A DNA stretch of 64,000 nt from positions 1,709,825-1,773,824 of the forward strand of contig JAQFVV010000064.1 of NCBI GenBank assembly GCA_028023455.1, given 5' to 3'. Position 1 is the first letter of the stretch. Each line of letters starts with the position of its first letter. This document shows positions 1 to 11,538 of this stretch, one piece after another. A program made the translations under genes and the position numbers. The stretch is from Epiperipatus broadwayi. Its lineage: Eukaryota > Onychophora > Udeonychophora > Euonychophora > Peripatidae. The notes below the pieces were generated by a model. That model was not told the origin of the DNA and did not search any database. It was given only the letters and a program-made list of their open reading frames with translations.

Positions 1-1850
1 AACTACATCTTAATGTTCAGTATTTACAATATATAAGTATTGGTTTACTAAAATAAATATATTTTTTAGTATTAATGTTACATTTATATCAGGTTTGTTA
101 CATAATCAATCGTATATGGACCATTATATAACGATGTTGTTTACATATTTAGTAATAATAACAAAACAAATCGATAATTATTATTTCATATAATTGCAAT
201 TATAATATTTATATTTGTCTAGAAATAGTTTTGTTTTTAATATAAACACAGTTTTTTGACAGTGAGCAACATTCCTATAAATAATTATAAAGTAACATTC
301 TAGTAGTTTTTAGAAAATGAAAAGAGATTAGTTGCTCAGATGCACCTTAATACCAATTAGTAGTAATAGCAATAGTAGTAGCAATAAGAGCCCAATTGTA
401 GCAATATTTTTAGTTGCTTGACTAAGCAATGAAAATCAAATGATATGTCAGGAAAGTTTTTAAGAAATCAAAAAAGTTCTGAGGAGCAAATGAATACTGT
501 AATACTATTCACAATAAAGTTATCTTTTTTTGCTTGGCGAGTGGAAGTCTCTGTTTGAGCATCAAAATAGAAAGCTAGACATAAGATTGACATTTATTTG
601 ACCAAACTGGGATTTTAATTTTCCTTTCATAAGCAGAAATTTAACCAAGAACTTTTACCTTTAATCAATTCTACCACAACTGTATTACCCAACGCCTAAC
701 ACTAAATAACATTAATTGATTAGTATCACATTTTATTAGAAAATAAATGATATATGTAATTAGATCAATTAATGATGGATTATTTTATATAGATTTAATA
801 GATATTCGTAAATCGTCAAAGTTACTGATCAATAGATATTGAAGCAATATACAAGATACAGCCTGACAAGTATATCTATAGCTGAATAAATTACATCAAT
901 ATTTAAGATTATTAATAAATAATTTGTATTATACATACTTTTTTTAAAAAATATATAATTTTCCATTAAAAAGTGAGAATACTAATTTTAATCTCATATA
1001 AATGAATATTACTGCTGATCAGTAACTTTTTCGGACATGATTGTTCCAGGATGCATTTCTACTTTATAGTTGCAAACTCTCCAGATAGCAGCGCCACCCA
1101 ATGCAGGGTCTTAGTAATCAATGGATGAAGAAGGTTTGTGCATAAAATATTTATTTAGTGCTTATTTATCCAATATTCCCAGACTTGTTTCTAGCTTGCA
1201 TCTTTCATCAGTAAGAAGCCTTAGATCTCAGAGCACTACACCAAGCTCTTAGAATTTAATGAAACCCTCCAGCAGCCAACTTTTATCTATTTGCTTAACT
1301 ATAAAGTTATGAGTCCTACATGAAAACACAATAATGTTTTCAATCCAAGCTCAATCACTTGTATGAGCATATAAATTTGAACCCAGTTCAGCATTTATAT
1401 ATTTTGGTATATTTGTCTTTTTAAAAACCATGGCCATCATTATTGAGACTGCATAGAGTATAATCCTCATAGTGTGAGTATATAATCAAATAACAGTATT
1501 GTGAATCTAGAACTATTTCATTATGCTAATTAGATGGTTGTTAAAGTTTATGCTGATATGCTCAAACATATTGATGAAGTTATGAATATAATGTAATATT
1601 TTGTTGCTTACATGTTTATACAAAAATTCATATAAAGTTCGATACAAGAAGTGATAGAATTTAGCTGCCCTCCATGGTTCTTAAACACTGGATTCAGACA
1701 CTCTACCACTACTCTTAACAATAAAGGACTATGAGATGGTAAATCTTTGGAATGAAATATTTTAACATGTTATGTCTTTGAATTAGAAAATGTTTTTATG
1801 AGCATCACCAAGTTGATCAATCCTGATCTTTTTCAGATTACAAATATTTT
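1..1850. other. AT-rich non-coding stretch
   Basis: I see no convincing coding exon, RNA gene or intact element here. The only recognisable piece is a weak relative of a foldback element near 1110-1200, listed separately. It could be intron or intergenic DNA. Confidence 0.5.
1110..1200. repeat. Degenerate relative of the 13.8-kb foldback element
   Basis: The run around 1139-1200 (TGCATAAAA ... TCCAATATTCCCAGACTTG ... TTCTAGCTTG) matches the middle of the foldback element at 13820-14065 (TGCACCAAA ... TCCAATATCCCCAGACTAG ... TTCTGGCTTG). The terminal arms are not recognisable, so this is at best an eroded copy. Confidence 0.4.
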
Positions 1851-1854
1851 AAAT

Positions 1855-2515
1855 GTGTCTAAAATTTTTAGATTTTCTCTTCAATAGTTAACTCTTAGAT
1901 AAATGCTCGCTTTTGGTTAGTATTTTTAGATTTAGTGTCTGAAGCTACTCTAGTGCCTCACTGAGGAGTGCTAAAGCATGAAACCATTGGTCTGGGGGTT
2001 GGATGTGATTTCTGATAGATATTTTAAATGCTTTCTCTTGCTAGCATTTATCAACAAAGCTTGTTAGAGCAATTAGAAAAGCTCTTTGTTTCTATTTACA
2101 AGCTTAAAAAACTGAGTCATGTGATATATGACTTTTTTATTGACTATTTATAGTCTTTGTTTTTAAGTATTAAGTGATGTTATAATGCTAACACTACTAA
2201 TATATGGTTTGGCTGAAGATCTCTCAGCCCCATATACTATTTGAGTTAGATAGCTGGGTTTGAAGACATGCAGGTGTCTAAAAATTTCAGATTTTCTCCT
2301 CAATACTTAACTCTTAGACAAGTGCTGGCTTTGGGTTAGTATTTTAAGATCTAATGTCTGAAGCTACTCTAGTGCCTCATTGAGAAGTGCCAAAGCATGA
2401 AACCATTGGTCTGGGATTTGGGGCTAATTTTTGATAGATATATTTTAAATGCTTTCTTTTCTTAGCATTTTATCAACAAAGCTTGTGAGAGTAATTAGCA
2501 ACACTTTTTGTTTCT
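1855..2515. repeat. Two direct repeats, period about 420 bp
   Basis: The stretch at about 1860-2090 recurs at about 2280-2515, sharing GAAGCTACTCTAGTGCCTCA, AAGCATGAAACCATTGGTCT and ATTTATCAACAAAGCTTG. A third, more diverged copy lies at about 21175-21400 in the second duplicated block. Degenerate inverted pieces occur around 19980-20720. This is an interspersed repeat of unknown class. Confidence 0.65.
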
Positions 2516-4046
2516 ACTAGTGACACAGTTAAAAGAGATAGAATCAATGAAACAATAATTAAGCAAACAAAGGTTTATTTTTATGCACACGCATAATTAT
2601 AACATAATATAATAAAAATTTACATATGCAATATTAAAGATTATGTTGGCTGTAACTATGAGAGTCCATTAAAATTTCTTTTATTCACAAATGTATAGAT
2701 ATTTGTAATAAAAAAAGAAGTACATTTATCTAGGATTTAGAATAACATGTCACCCTTTCATAGATTCAGTTCCTTGCTTGTTTCCTTACTTGTCGACTAC
2801 CAATCAGTTTGCCTTTGATTTCCATTGATGGTTTCTGGCTTCTTTTTGATTCTTCAAGTTTACAATGAGAGGGAGAGAGATATTATCAGCAGTTCACAAG
2901 GCAAGCATTGGTTCCAGGTAAAGAACAACTGATGATACTGGATTGAAGGCTTAGGCAAACACTTCTAGTGTTCTTTAGCACTGCATGTTGCTATGTTGGC
3001 CTTTGGTAAACATAGGTCAATGAACACGCATACTGGAAACATGGATAGTTTTTTTGGCTGACTTCTCTTCTTTAATTATTTTAATAGTAATACAGCAGTA
3101 TTGAAGAATAATTTGACTATATCTGAATAACAATCTGACAAAGAATTATCTAAATTTCTTGTCTCTTCTGCCTTTTATATTTCTCCCTCATTGTTTTCTC
3201 TTTATCATTCTCAGATCAAATTTAATTAATTTTATATTTCTTATCTTAATCCTCCTTTCAAATTCATCTACTGTCTCACTGGGATTAATTTTTGCATTCT
3301 TTGGTTATCTAATCTCATTTCGAGATTAATCTTCATTTCTTGATAAGATAGTGTATGTGAGTTTTTTTTTAATTAGTTCAACTGAGTTATATATTTTTTA
3401 TCATCCAAGTAATCTTTAATGTATTGCAATTTTAAAAGTTTTCTTTTTTACAAATCATATTTTTAGTCTGATTTCATTTTGATTTATTCATTATTATTTT
3501 TTTTTCATCAACACATTTTTTTTAATTTATAAAAAGGAAGAGCTAGTTTCAACTTTTACTTAGGATTATCCCCCCACTCACCTACTTGTTCTTTAATACT
3601 AATTTTTTTTTATTTTTAAAAGAAAAAGTTGATGCATTACTTTCATTTTTGCGAGTTTGCGGTTTTTAGAAGAAAAAAATTTTAAGAAACATATTTTTTT
3701 CTATTTTAATATTCTCAATCTTTTTAAAATCAATTTGATCATTTATTTCAAAATGATTATATATGTAACACAGAATATGTTTTTTAACATATATATTCAC
3801 TAGTGGTACAATTATATATACTGAAACAGAAGTAACTACAATTACATGTGAGCTATATATAAACTAATAGTCATACATCAATAAATTATGAAAAGTATGA
3901 AATGATATAATCTATACTTTTACCTTTGAGATAGCATTTAAACACTAATTTAAATTGTTTGCCTATTAGTGTATATGTAGCTCACAGGGAGTTGTAATTG
4001 ATTCCATTTCAATTTTATATACATTAAACTATAATTATATATATAT

Positions 4047-5677
4047 TGAACCAAATTCGAATGTGTGATTTCGAAACACCGGTCTCTTAGGCAGAGAAAA
4101 ACATACTCGGAGAGTATGTATGCCCAAACGATAGCTATAAAGTATATAACTAACGTTACATTTCCAGGACATAGCTTCTTCTCGGCTGTTGAGTTGAACA
4201 CCACATCCAAAGCACTTTTTTGTTTGTGCATAACCACGGGCGCCACGACTAAATCCACGACTAGCTCAGCTATTTGTAATCACTAATAGATTATACTTAA
4301 TTAGAATTAAAAGAATTGATAAAAGAATTTGTTAAAAAGAATTGACCGACAAATAAACTTTAATTTTAAAGATAATTTATTAACTAACATTTATTTACTA
4401 AATTTAAACATTTTATACTTCTAATAAAACACACGCATATTTTAAATTAACATTCTAAATAGTTTAAATATTCTTGAATATTTTCATAACAGAACACTGG
4501 GAATTTATCTACTTTGACTAATAATATTGATATAAGGATCACACACATATTAACTCATGCACACACATAATAATGATAATAAAGGACTACATAGCATTTG
4601 AAATTTAATCACATATCAATAGTTCATTTATGTATGATATAAAGTTCATATAATTTGACTCTTGAAAGATTCGTACAAATTAATGCAATGCAATGGCTAT
4701 TACAGTATAAATGAAATAAGCAAATGTTTTTACCTAGGCTTTTGAATGTAGACATAGAATTTTGTTCTTTGGAGGCTGCTTTCGGTGAAAATGTTTCCAT
4801 TATGAATGCTTACCAGCCAGCTGGGACTTTTCCTTGATGAGTTTCCTGATTTTCACAATTATTACTATTGGAGACAATTAAATACTGACGGAGATTTTCT
4901 AAGTTGTTACGTTGACATTATTTCATGGGCAGATCTTGCTGTTTTCATCGGACTTTTTAGGCTGTGGAGAGGTGTGAATTCCCAAAATCTTCTCAACACT
5001 GCATTTTTTTTCTTAACTGACTCAATTAATTTCTGAACAGCACTACTCAATTACTTTGTGAACTGCACTCACTCAACTAATTTGTGAACTGACTACTGTC
5101 CGATAAAAAAGTCTATTTATATCTGCAACGTGTTGTCGAAATATTTCCGGCAAAGATCTGTTGTCGAATTCCAGTGATAATTATTTGATAAACATGTTTT
5201 GAAAGATTGCTTAATTAGAAATAGCCATGCACAAACATTGTTTTATATCAATTAATAACCATTGCTGTGTTTTTTAATGATAATCTTCTTTAACTTTCAT
5301 TTATTTATAATAACATTTATTCTATTGTTGACACTCGCACATATATTAGTTTTAACATTATTTTTTCTTGAATGAAAAGAGATTGGTATGTTTTAACTTT
5401 TTAAATTATATTTTTACGAATACTAATAAAAACTCTTTACTTCCTTTTATAACCCTTAGTTTAATTTCTCAAACCAAGACTCCCCTCCCCCCTTTTGATT
5501 AATTGTAGCTTTTTATTTCAAAACTAACGCTAGAAAACTATTTGATTTTTATCTTTTTCAAAAACAAACTGAATAAACTCAACATTTAATTTTATGTTTT
5601 TCTTTAACGAAAGATTATTTTAATAATATAATTTTAGATAAAATTATATGTGCCTATATCAATATAGGTACATTACA
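4047..5677 (-). repeat. 3' LTR of element B1
   Basis: Near-identical to 8011-9627. On the minus strand it starts TGTAATGTACC and ends GGTTCA. The plus strand carries a 76-codon open frame at 4806-5036 that recurs in the sister LTRs. It runs antisense to the element and has no recognisable domain, so I treat it as incidental. Confidence 0.82.
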
Positions 5678-5694
5678 CCACCCTTCCTTTTGAG
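5678..5694 (-). promoter_or_regulatory. Polypurine tract of element B1
   Basis: On the minus strand the sequence just before the 3' LTR reads CTCAAAAGGAAGGGTGG, directly followed by the LTR's TGTAATG. This is the expected place and composition for the plus-strand primer of reverse transcription. Confidence 0.7.
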
Positions 5695-5799
5695 AGTAAA
5701 ATGCGTCATTTTTGACCATTTTATCTCTGACAACATTAAATCTTTAATTTATTATTTTTTCTAAGTTTGCTTTTTGGTATCCTTTCCTTTTCCATGCTA

Positions 5800-6070
5800 A
5801 GGGCAATCTCCAATTATACTTTTCTTCTTTCTATGCTGGTAACATTGCTTACAATGTTCGTCCTGGATAATGCCCATGAGGACAAACTAAATTTGTGGCA
5901 CAGGGATCTTTTATAAACAAAGCTTCGGCTGCCGATTCTCTTGATCGGACTTTGACTAAGAAAAGGTGGCTGCAAATGGCAGGAATTTCAACTGTCCATT
6001 TCCGACTTACATCCTGGAAAACAAGGTAAGAGATATGGGGATTCTCCTCTGAAAAGTGGCTTACGACTTA
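5800..6070 (-). pseudogene. Gag-like relic in element B1 with possible zinc-knuckle remnant
   Basis: Minus-strand frame 6070 to 5849 stays open for about 65 codons. It reads protein-like, with stretches such as RKWTVEIP, SHLFLVKVRS and CPHGHYPGRTL. It has no start codon and ends at a stop. Past that stop, another minus frame at about 5866-5800 contains HCKQCYQH followed by GDCP, which recalls a nucleocapsid CCHC knuckle with wrong spacing. Together they may be a frameshifted RNA-binding gag or ORF1 end. The family is not recognised and the zinc-knuckle reading is inference. The same segment is present in the B2 copy (about 24780-25000). Confidence 0.35.
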
Positions 6071-6906
6071 CTCTGGTTGCCAGTGCACTTTTTAAAGAGG
6101 AATGATCCCAGTCAATCCGTTGCGGGTACTAGAATTTATCCAGTCGACAGCTTTAAACTTAATCCTTATCTAACTTATTTCAATACTACCCTCATCCCTT
6201 TAGATTCGAACGCTTATACGCTCCTAATACAACTTAGATTGACTTTCATTTATATTATTTTTAAATTCATTACGAACATTATTTAAATATTTAGTTTTAC
6301 GATACTTATTTTAAACCCATACGAACATTATCCATATTTATTTATGGTACAATATTATTTTGAAACTATCACGGACACATATTTATTTATATTACAATAT
6401 TACTTTAACCCATTACTTTAACCTATATATTATCGTGCGTATATTCAAAAACTATCTTATTTTACTGCTCTTTATTATTATACAAAGATTTTATTGGACT
6501 AGATTACTTTAAACCATTTATTTACTTCCTTTTATTAACTTATGTATTCAAAACTATTTTATTTTAATGTGCGTGTACTCAGAAAAAAAACTGTTTTACT
6601 TTATTGCGATTCATTATCATACAAATATCTATTTGACTAATTTAATTTTATTCTAGAAATTCCATTATCTTTTCATTTATTTAAACCTACAACTTTACTT
6701 TTACATCATTAACTTGACCCATTTATTTAACTTGATTTTATTGATTGATTTTCTTTTTTTATTTGAGCTGTTTGTTTACGAGCATTTCTTCTTAATTAAT
6801 ATGTGTGTGGAGAAAAAAAAAATCTTTTATTTTGCGAAGCCTATGTTATTATTATTACTTGCAACATTTCATTTATTATTATTCATTCATTTTTAAAGTT
6901 ATTGTC

Positions 6907-7107
6907 TTAAGTTTTAAATAGAAGTTTCAGATTTAATTTATTAGATTTATTTACTTTAGAGTCCAGCGGCTCCTTTTTTCTTTCTACAAATTCTATAATA
7001 TAAACTAACTTTCCTCTCTTATCGGTTCCGCTTTTATATTTTATTGCTTTATCTCTTTCCGTTCTGTTTTCGACTTCGTAACTCAGAAAACCTTTATACC
7101 TAGACAA
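6907..7107 (-). pseudogene. Short basic open frame after the coiled-coil ORF, element B1
   Basis: This minus-strand frame of about 66 codons begins just after the coiled-coil ORF stops and lacks a genuine ATG at its head (TTG). It holds YEVENRTERD followed by GKLVYIIEF and EPLDS, then a lysine/asparagine-rich tail. The YEVE...GKxxYxxxF spacing faintly recalls a chromodomain or SH3-like fold, as found at the end of integrase in some chromoviruses. It lacks the tryptophans of a real chromodomain, so I do not assign it. It is probably the remainder of the same coding region as 7121-7657. Confidence 0.3.
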
Positions 7108-7120
7108 ACTCCGAATTACT

Positions 7121-7657
7121 TCAATCTGGGAATATTTTTTTTCTACGCTTTCTCTTTGTTTTAAATCTACGTCTACAGCGAATGCGAAGGTTTACTTTAA
7201 CCTTTTTAAATTTTTGTAAAAACTTTTCTACACTATCTACTACCTTGAGCTTATGTTTTTCTTCTATTCCTTGATCTACATTTGTGTCTACTTTATTTAT
7301 CACAATGCTATCTGATTCTAATTCAATTTCTATATCTTTTATCACCTCAACTTCCTGACTTTCTTTAATTAAATCTAACTCTATAATTTCTTGGTTCTTC
7401 TCTACCTTTACCATTATCTCACATCTTATTTCTCTTACTTCTGGTCTGAGTTCTTTAATTTCTGTTTTAACCTGACTAATTTCTTCCATCAATTCTGCCT
7501 TGAGTTCTAACTGACTTTGTTTAAATTCTTGACGCATTTCTTCCATCATATTCATCATCATTCGCATGTCAGATACTTCTTCTTTCTGTTTTTCCACTAA
7601 CTGGAAATTTTTAAAATATATTGGGCTTTCTTTCAGATCCATTTTCGAAAATTTCAA
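7121..7657 (-). CDS. Coiled-coil gag-like protein of element B1
   Basis: A 178-codon minus-strand frame, starting ATG, lies about 330 bp inside the primer-binding site, where gag is expected. It is rich in E, K and M. Residues 25-120 carry heptad-like spacing (for example MMEEMRQEFKQ, QVKTEIKEL), followed by an acidic stretch and a strongly basic C-terminus (RCRRRFKTKRKRRKK). I see no capsid major-homology region and no CCHC within it. A structural or RNA-binding gag-like role is inferred from position, coiled coil and basic tail. An open frame this long in such AT-rich DNA suggests past coding use. The B2 copy is broken by indels. It could also be a captured host coiled-coil gene. Confidence 0.55.
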   Translation of the reverse strand: MKFSKMDLKESPIYFKNFQLVEKQKEEVSDMRMMMNMMEEMRQEFKQSQLELKAELMEEISQVKTEIKELRPEVREIRCEIMVKVEKNQEIIELDLIKESQEVEVIKDIEIELESDSIVINKVDTNVDQGIEEKHKLKVVDSVEKFLQKFKKVKVNLRIRCRRRFKTKRKRRKKIFPD

Positions 7658-7986
7658 TTTTAAAGTACTAGCGCTTATGTTAAACTAAATTTAAATACAA
7701 CTTATTTATTTATTTTTCTTACTAAGACAGAAACTCATGCTAACTCCACCCTTTTAGTCCTTTTCACTACCCGTTCTAATGCCTTAGCTCTGCCCAAATA
7801 TCAACTGTCTCTGATTTGATAACGTAAATGTCAAAATCTCTTTTCATTTTGAAAAAAAAGTTTTCGGTCAATTCTTTTTTTTTTTTTTAAATTAAAACAC
7901 TTTTACATACATAATTTAACTTTTGTATAAAACAAAATTTTCAAACAAGAAACAAAGTATTTCATTACTATTGTTTCTTAGGTTCA

Positions 7987-8008
7987 GCCCCACAGTTGGG
8001 TATAGCCA
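7987..8008 (-). promoter_or_regulatory. Primer-binding site, imperfect tRNA-Lys type
   Basis: Two bases inside the 5' LTR end, the minus strand reads TGGCTATACCCAACTGTGGG. Compared with the perfect lysine-tRNA site in element C (TGGCGCCCAACGTGGGGC), it shares the TGGC start and the CCCAAC-GTGGGGC core, but has extra bases. Its position fixes the element's orientation. Either the site is decayed or it matches a different tRNA. Confidence 0.6.
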
Positions 8009-8010
8009 TT

Positions 8011-9627
8011 TGAACCGAATTTGAATGTGTGATTTCGAAACACCGGTCTCTTAGGCAGAGAAAAACATACTCGGAGAGTATGTATGCCCAAACGATAGTA
8101 TAAAGTATATAACTAACGTTACATTTCCAGGACATAGCTTCTTCTTGGCTGTTGAGTTGAACACCACGTCCAAAGCACTTTTTTGTTTGTGCATAACCAC
8201 GGGTACCACGACTAAATCCATGACTAGCTCAGCTATTTGTAATCACTAATAGATTATACTTAATTAGTAATTAAAAGAATTGATAAAAGAATTTGTTAAA
8301 AAGAATTGACCGACAAATAAACTTTAATTTTAAAGATAATTTATTAACTAACATTTATTTACTAAATTTAAACATTTTATACTTCTAATAAAACACACGC
8401 ATATTTTAAATTAACATTCTAAATAGTTTAAATATTCTTGAATATTTTCATAACAGAACACTGGGAATTTATCTACTTTGACTAATAATATTGATATAAG
8501 GATCACGCACATATTAACTCATGCACACACATAATAATGATAATAAAGGACTACGTAGCATTTGAAATTTAATCACACATATCAATAGTTCATTTATGTA
8601 TGATATAAAGTTCATATAATTTGACTCTTGAAAGATTCGTAGGAATTAATGCAATGCAATGGCTATTACAGTATAAACAAAATAAGCAAATGTTTTTACC
8701 TAGGCTTTTGAATGTAGACGTAGAATTTTGTTCTTTGGAGGCTGCTTTCGGTGAAAATGTTTCCATTATGAATGCTTACCAGCCGGCTAAGACTTTTCCT
8801 TGATGAGTTTCCTGATTTTCACGATTATTACTATTGGAGACAATTAAATACTGACGGAGATTTTCTAAGTTGTTACGTTGACATTATTTCATGGGCAGAT
8901 CTTGCTGTTTTCATCGGACTTTTTAGGCTGTGTAGAGGCGTGAATTTCCAAAATCTTTTCAACACTGCATTTTGTTTCTTAACTGACTCAATTAATTTCT
9001 GAACTGCACTCACTCAACTAATTTGTGAACTGACTACTGTCCGATAAAAAAGTCTATTTATATCTGCAACGTGTTGTCGAAATATTTCCGGCAAAGATCT
9101 GCTGTCGAATTCCAGTGATAATCATTTGATAAACGTGTTTTGAAAGATTGCTTAATTAGCAATAGCCATGCACAAACATTGTTTTATATCAATTAATAAC
9201 CATTGCCGTGTTTTTTAATGATAATCTTCTTTAACTTTCATTTATTTATAATAACATTTATTCTATTGTTGACACTCGCACATATATATGCACATATATT
9301 AGTTTTAACTTTATTTTTTCTTGAATGAAAAGAGATTGGTATGTTTTAACTTTTTAAATTATATTTTTACAAATACTAATAAAAACTCTTTACTTCCTTT
9401 TATAACCCTTAGTTTAATTTCTCAAACCAAGACTCCCCTCCCCCCTTTTGATTAATTAATTGTAGCTTTTTATTTCAAAACTAACGCTAGAAAACTATTT
9501 GATTTTTATCTTTTTCAAAAACAAACTGAATAAATTCTTCAATATTTAATTTTATGTTTTTCTTTAATGAAAGATTATTTTAATAATATAATTTTAGATA
9601 AAATTATATGTGCCTATATCAATATAT
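8011..9627 (-). repeat. 5' LTR of element B1
   Basis: Sister of 4047-5677, with the last 10 or so bases (the TGTAATG start) replaced by a TA run. At several sites it differs from the 3' LTR in the same way that the B2 5' LTR differs from its own 3' LTR (for example GTAGGAATTAATG against GTACAAATTAATG). Confidence 0.8.
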
Positions 9628-9639
9628 ATATATATTAAA

Positions 9640-10012
9640 GGCTATAGTGCTATGTTAATAAATTGTGATTGTAAATTAGCCATCAGGATAATGCATTTGC
9701 ATTTTACAGATTTTAAACTATACGTAAATGAATACTCTCATTCTCAAAGACAAAATAAAGTCTTTATGAAGAGAGAGAATGAATATCTATCTTTTCAACC
9801 CAAACATTTAAGTATGGGCCAATCTTAAGTGCTTAAAGATGAGAGTGTGAAGATATTAAGCAGTCATTTTATTACACTTGAATGAATGATGCTTGTGAAA
9901 TTATTTTCATAAAGACTTTACCTTGTGTTTGAGAATGAAAGTATTCATTTATGTATAGTTTAAAATCTGTAAAGCACAGATGCATTAGTCTGATCAGTAA
10001 TTTACAATTACT
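9640..10012. mobile_element. Foldback (long inverted-repeat) element
   Basis: The left arm, about 9662-9772 (AAATTAGCCATCAGGATAAT ... TTTTAAACTATACGTAAATG ... AATAAAGTCTTTATGAA), is the reverse complement of about 9905-10010. A spacer of about 130 bp separates them. There is no open frame, so this is a MITE/foldback-type element. A copy is at 28625-29020 in the second block. Confidence 0.7.
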
Positions 10013-10024
10013 ATATATATATAC

Positions 10025-10165
10025 ACACACTCCAAATCCATAACTCAACCAGAATAGCCAAAGAAAATAAACTCTAAAACACAACCAATGGTTTTACTGC
10101 TATAAGTAGACTTCTCAACTATAATGGGGTAACTTTGATTATTTTATTGACTAGTTTAGGTTTAG
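10025..10165. repeat. Half-copy of the foldback unit seen at 52548-52719
   Basis: ACTCCAAATCCATAACTCAA ... CCAAAGAAAATAAACTCTAA ... CAACCAATGG matches the left arm of the foldback element at 52548-52719 and also the copy at about 29035-29160. It therefore belongs to a separate repeat family abutting the 9640 element. Confidence 0.6.
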
Positions 10166-10205
10166 ATTTTTAATGTTTATACATATCCATTAAAAATATT
10201 GTATT

Positions 10206-10336
<131 letters not shown>

Positions 10337-10960
10337 CAAAATAATATATAGAAAAAACAAAACAGTGAAATTAAAACAATTTTAACATATCAATATTTAA
10401 ATTAATACCTATTAAAGATAGCAGTCATGCCCTGAGGTAGATATAACCTTTATTTATTTATATATCAGTATACTGAAATTGTACTTAAGTTCATTCAATG
10501 TTTATATACACACACATGTATATTTGCCAATAATAAAAGTGGAATATTTTTGATTTATAAAATTTTTGTGTTAATATCAACTATAACGTATTTTTTATTT
10601 AAAGAACACTTATTTTTATTTAATTTAAAAATTCTTTTTAATAAAAAAAAAAATGTTTGCTTGTATTTAAAATATAGAGTTTAGTCTATTTGTAGCTGAT
10701 TTAAGCTTGAGGGTTTGAAAATAATTTAATATATTCACTGGGAAAAGAGCTTGGAAATAATTTTATTAGAAAGAAAATCATTAAATTATATTTGAAAAAC
10801 TTTAAGACTATTTTGTATTTGGAAATTTTAATTGCCCCAGAACACAAGTCTTTATCTAAAAGTCTGTGATGGTGACATTGTACTTGTAATTATATATAAA
10901 ATGATTTCCACCATCTAAAATTAATTGTTAAATATTTTTAGAAAAATTTAAACTCTATAT

Positions 10961-11453
10961 AAAGGGGGGTCAAATAGTGGCCTGAGAGCCACATGCAGCC
11001 CACTAAGAGTTTTTATGCGGCTGCCAAGACAATCAAAAAAATCCATTTTGAACTGAGATTTGCTTCCATGCATGATCGAAGATTTGGCTCATATTTTCCA
11101 CTAGGATGGCCACACCAATACACATGCACAGTGTAGATATGATGTGTGGTGCTTTTCCAGTTGATCTGGTTAATTTTAATTTTGTCTTTGCATTAGCAAA
11201 TATATACATTTTCAACTTTAGTGTAACCATGAACTCTCTGAAAAAATGTAAAATCTGTGATGAATGTTGTGTATTTAATGAAGAATGGACAAATAAATAT
11301 TTTTTTGATAATACAGGAAATAAAACAGTGTGTTCATTGTGTCATGAAAAAAGGTGCGGCTGTCCACTAAACTTTGCTTTACACAAGGTGGCCCCCAATG
11401 TGGCCCTCTGCCAAACACTGTGGTGCCTGAGCCAAAACAATTGCCCACTCCTG
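10961..11453 (+). mobile_element. Internally deleted hAT transposon, zinc-finger remnant
   Basis: The left end AAAGGGGGGTCAAATAGTGG aligns with the hAT end CAGGGGTGGGAAAATAGTGG of the better copy at 36069. The right end AAAACAATTGCCCACTCCTG is its inverted partner. Internally it keeps a piece of transposase N-terminus. No target duplication is recognisable here because the left end has mutated. Confidence 0.7.
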
Positions 11454-11489
11454 TGCTGTATTAAACTTTTTAATGCATTTGATTGTTAA
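11106..11489 (+). pseudogene. hAT transposase N-terminal fragment (SPIN-DOC/ZBED5-like finger)
   Basis: A 127-codon frame spans most of the deleted hAT and runs past its end, so it is not a real gene as such. From the internal Met at residue 42, the peptide has KKCKICDE, FNEEWTNKYFF (about 57-67) and VCSLCHE (C76, C79). This resembles the short zinc-finger-like start of hAT-derived proteins of the ZBED5/GTF2IRD2/SCAND3-like group. The catalytic and dimerisation parts are missing and the residues after about 82 run into the terminal repeat. Transposase activity is impossible. The same fragment is present at about 30090-30456 and 36178-36537. Confidence 0.55.
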
Positions 11490-11538
11490 TAATATAAGTA
11501 TTGTACTCCTCTCTTCTTCAGGTGTTGATGGTCTGAAC

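Larger units (their letters stand above)
4047..9627 (-). mobile_element. Pol-less LTR retroelement B1 (coiled-coil gag-like only)
   Basis: Two direct repeats of about 1.62 kb (4047-5677 and 8011-9627) flank a 2.3-kb interior. Read on the minus strand, the right-hand repeat is the 5' LTR and ends in CA. Two bases further on comes a primer-binding-like site (7987-8008). A purine-rich tract (5678-5694) immediately precedes the left-hand (3') LTR, which begins TGTAATG. The interior carries a coiled-coil reading frame (7121-7657) and short relics. I see no protease, reverse transcriptase, RNase H or integrase, so the element is non-autonomous, like a LARD. The outer edges merge into TA repeats, so the target duplication cannot be read. 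Confidence 0.82.

Noticed and set aside
4806-5036. 76-codon frame (also at 8772, 23723, 27750) as a conserved gene
   Set aside because: It lies antisense inside the LTRs of element B; its conservation follows from LTR and block duplication, and no domain is visible.
6907-7107. Chromodomain in element B
   Set aside because: Only a faint YEVE...GK..Y spacing is seen and the conserved aromatic residues are missing.
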